A stretch of DNA of 64,000 bases. Origin: Ornithinibacillus sp. 4-3. Its GTDB lineage: Bacteria; Bacillota; Bacilli; Bacillales; Amphibacillaceae. Below, piece after piece: positions 63,043-64,000 of this stretch. Under the pieces are notes generated by a model. The model was not told where the DNA came from. It did no database searches and saw only the letters and a list, made by a program, of their open reading frames with translations. A program made the position numbers and the translations under genes. Positions within the stretch are counted from its first letter, which is position 1, and each line of letters opens with the position of its first letter. Location of the stretch: the NCBI RefSeq assembly GCF_040958695.1, contig NZ_CP162599.1, positions 3,382,001-3,446,000 on the forward strand. The letters are read 5' to 3'.

Positions 63043-64000
63043 TTATTCTGTGAACTTCGCATTCCATAATACCAAACCAGTGAATGCAGTGATTCCTTCT
63101 AATTTATTTGAAAGACCAAAGAGTGAGTTTACTCCACCTAGATTAACTACAGGAACAACTTCTGTTACTGCATATTCTTGTAATTCATCCCAAATTTGCT
63201 GACCTTCTTCTATGGAAGCAGATGTTTCAAGTGCTTTCATCATTTCAGCAACTTTCTCATCCTCTAAACCTCCACCAAAAGTTGGACTTAAATATAATAA
63301 TTGTGGTGGTGTACTTACTGTAGAAGAACCAATTACAAGTGCATCCCATTCATCTAGTTTACTTTGCATCTTATCATTAAATGTTGGCCAATCTACTACA
63401 TCAACTACTGCATTTATACCGACATTCTTTAATTGTTCTTGAATTACAATTCCTGCTGTATAATAGTTTGCATAATCACGTGTTAACATGATTTTAAATT
63501 CTTCTCCATTATAACCTGCTTCTTCCAAATATTCTTTTGCTTTTTCTGGATCTTTTAAGTTAAAGTTTTCATCACAGCCAGCTGAGCTTGCCCAATTTTT
63601 AATATTAATATCCATATAACCACAATCTACCCAGAATAAATCATCATTTGGATGCGCCGCATACATAATTTCATCTACATCCAGTGCTGTATTAACGGCC
63701 TGTCTAAAGCTCTGATTTGAGGCAATATCTCCACTCTTATTAAAGTGTAAGAATGCATTCGAAGATGGTGTTAAAAACGCTTCAATGTTTGGATCATTCT
63801 GCACTTGATCATATACATCATATGGTAATCCATATGCTAAATCATACTCTCCTGTTTGTAATCCCGCTAAACGTGTAGAGCTATCTGGTACAACATAGTA
63901 GAAAATTTCATCAAAGTGAGCAATTCTTTTACCACTTAGACCGCTCGGCTCTTCTTCTACAGGTTGGTAGTCCTCATAACGAGTAAAATGAATATATTGA
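63043..64000 (-). CDS. ABC transporter substrate-binding protein, family 5 (5' end outside window)
   Basis: The C-terminal 318 residues of an SBP gene whose start lies beyond the right edge; the frame is open up to position 64000. Reading from the edge: QYIHFTRYEDYQPVEEEPSG, then SGKRIAHFDEIFYYVVPD and STRLAGLQTGEYDLAYGLP, as in the other SBPs, ending TGLVLWNAKFTE. A GTG inside (63804) could be mistaken for a start but is not one. It has an unusual internal Cys pair region (VDCGYMD, SSAGCDEN), not seen in the other SBPs here, which may form a disulphide. Confidence 0.92.
   Translation of the reverse strand, partial: QYIHFTRYEDYQPVEEEPSGLSGKRIAHFDEIFYYVVPDSSTRLAGLQTGEYDLAYGLPYDVYDQVQNDPNIEAFLTPSSNAFLHFNKSGDIASNQSFRQAVNTALDVDEIMYAAHPNDDLFWVDCGYMDINIKNWASSAGCDENFNLKDPEKAKEYLEEAGYNGEEFKIMLTRDYANYYTAGIVIQEQLKNVGINAVVDVVDWPTFNDKMQSKLDEWDALVIGSSTVSTPPQLLYLSPTFGGGLEDEKVAEMMKALETSASIEEGQQIWDELQEYAVTEVVPVVNLGGVNSLFGLSNKLEGITAFTGLVLWNAKFTE

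Overview
The window looks like chromosomal DNA from a low-GC, Gram-positive, rod-type Bacillaceae (an Oceanobacillus/Virgibacillus-like halotolerant lineage is my guess). The support is AT-rich codon use, strong AGGAGG-type ribosome binding sites, a Bacillus-type hutU-hutI-hutG run, a CBS-ACT protein like CbpA, YdaK/YdaM/YdaJ-like exopolysaccharide genes, and a palindromic intergenic element of a type common in Bacillaceae. I see no rRNA, tRNA, CRISPR array, transposase or phage genes. Genus and species cannot be fixed from the sequence alone.

Layout. 1-2952: a partial oligopeptide-type solute-binding lipoprotein (SBP, family 5) behind an argininosuccinate-lyase-like enzyme. 3183-7182: hutU-hutI-hutG for histidine/urocanate catabolism, without hutH. 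7405-9916: a CbpA-like CBS-ACT protein and an atypical ATP-sulfurylase-like protein with a long C-terminal extension. 9917-10879: a long non-coding stretch with an inverted repeat and a MITE-like element. 10880-14623: a MATE/MOP-like membrane protein, a bile-acid:sodium-symporter family transporter, a small protein and a dimethylargininase-like amidinohydrolase.

14744-33346 is a string of related catabolic cassettes. Three paralogous LysR regulators (14744, 25327, 29622) each sit beside an SBP gene (one reduced to a remnant at 29069-29185), a hydrolase (C45 acyltransferase-like, class-C beta-lactamase-like or M20) and sometimes a metabolic enzyme (PrpF-like isomerase, TcuA-like flavoprotein). 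33624-40382 adds a VOC protein, an M20 - ornithine cyclodeaminase - aminotransferase operon and a D-aminoacylase-like enzyme.

40673-46961 is the most striking unit. A HisD-like dehydrogenase, an SBP and an M81 metallopeptidase run leftward from a near-consensus sigma-54 promoter (45240-45255, canonical GG-N10-GC). A PAS/AAA+ enhancer-binding protein is encoded divergently, and phased TGAATCA/TGATTCA half-sites lie between them. 47016-49254: an N-methyltryptophan/sarcosine-oxidase-like flavoenzyme divergent from an acetamidase/formamidase family protein. 49412-52393: a small exopolysaccharide operon. The rest holds a flavin reductase-like protein, two lipoproteins, two AbgB-like M20 proteins, a polysaccharide deacetylase, a cardiolipin synthase and two more SBP genes, the last running off the right edge.

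The theme is scavenging of blocked or unusual amino acids and peptides. There are six intact or edge-truncated family-5 SBPs and no matching ABC permease or ATPase, together with six M20 hydrolases and several other amide- or C-N-cleaving enzymes. The SBPs presumably feed a permease encoded elsewhere. A second theme is intergenic repeats: a hairpin-rich family with two copies identical at 92 of 95 positions in a shared block, a TIR-bounded element, and a Bacillaceae-type palindromic element.
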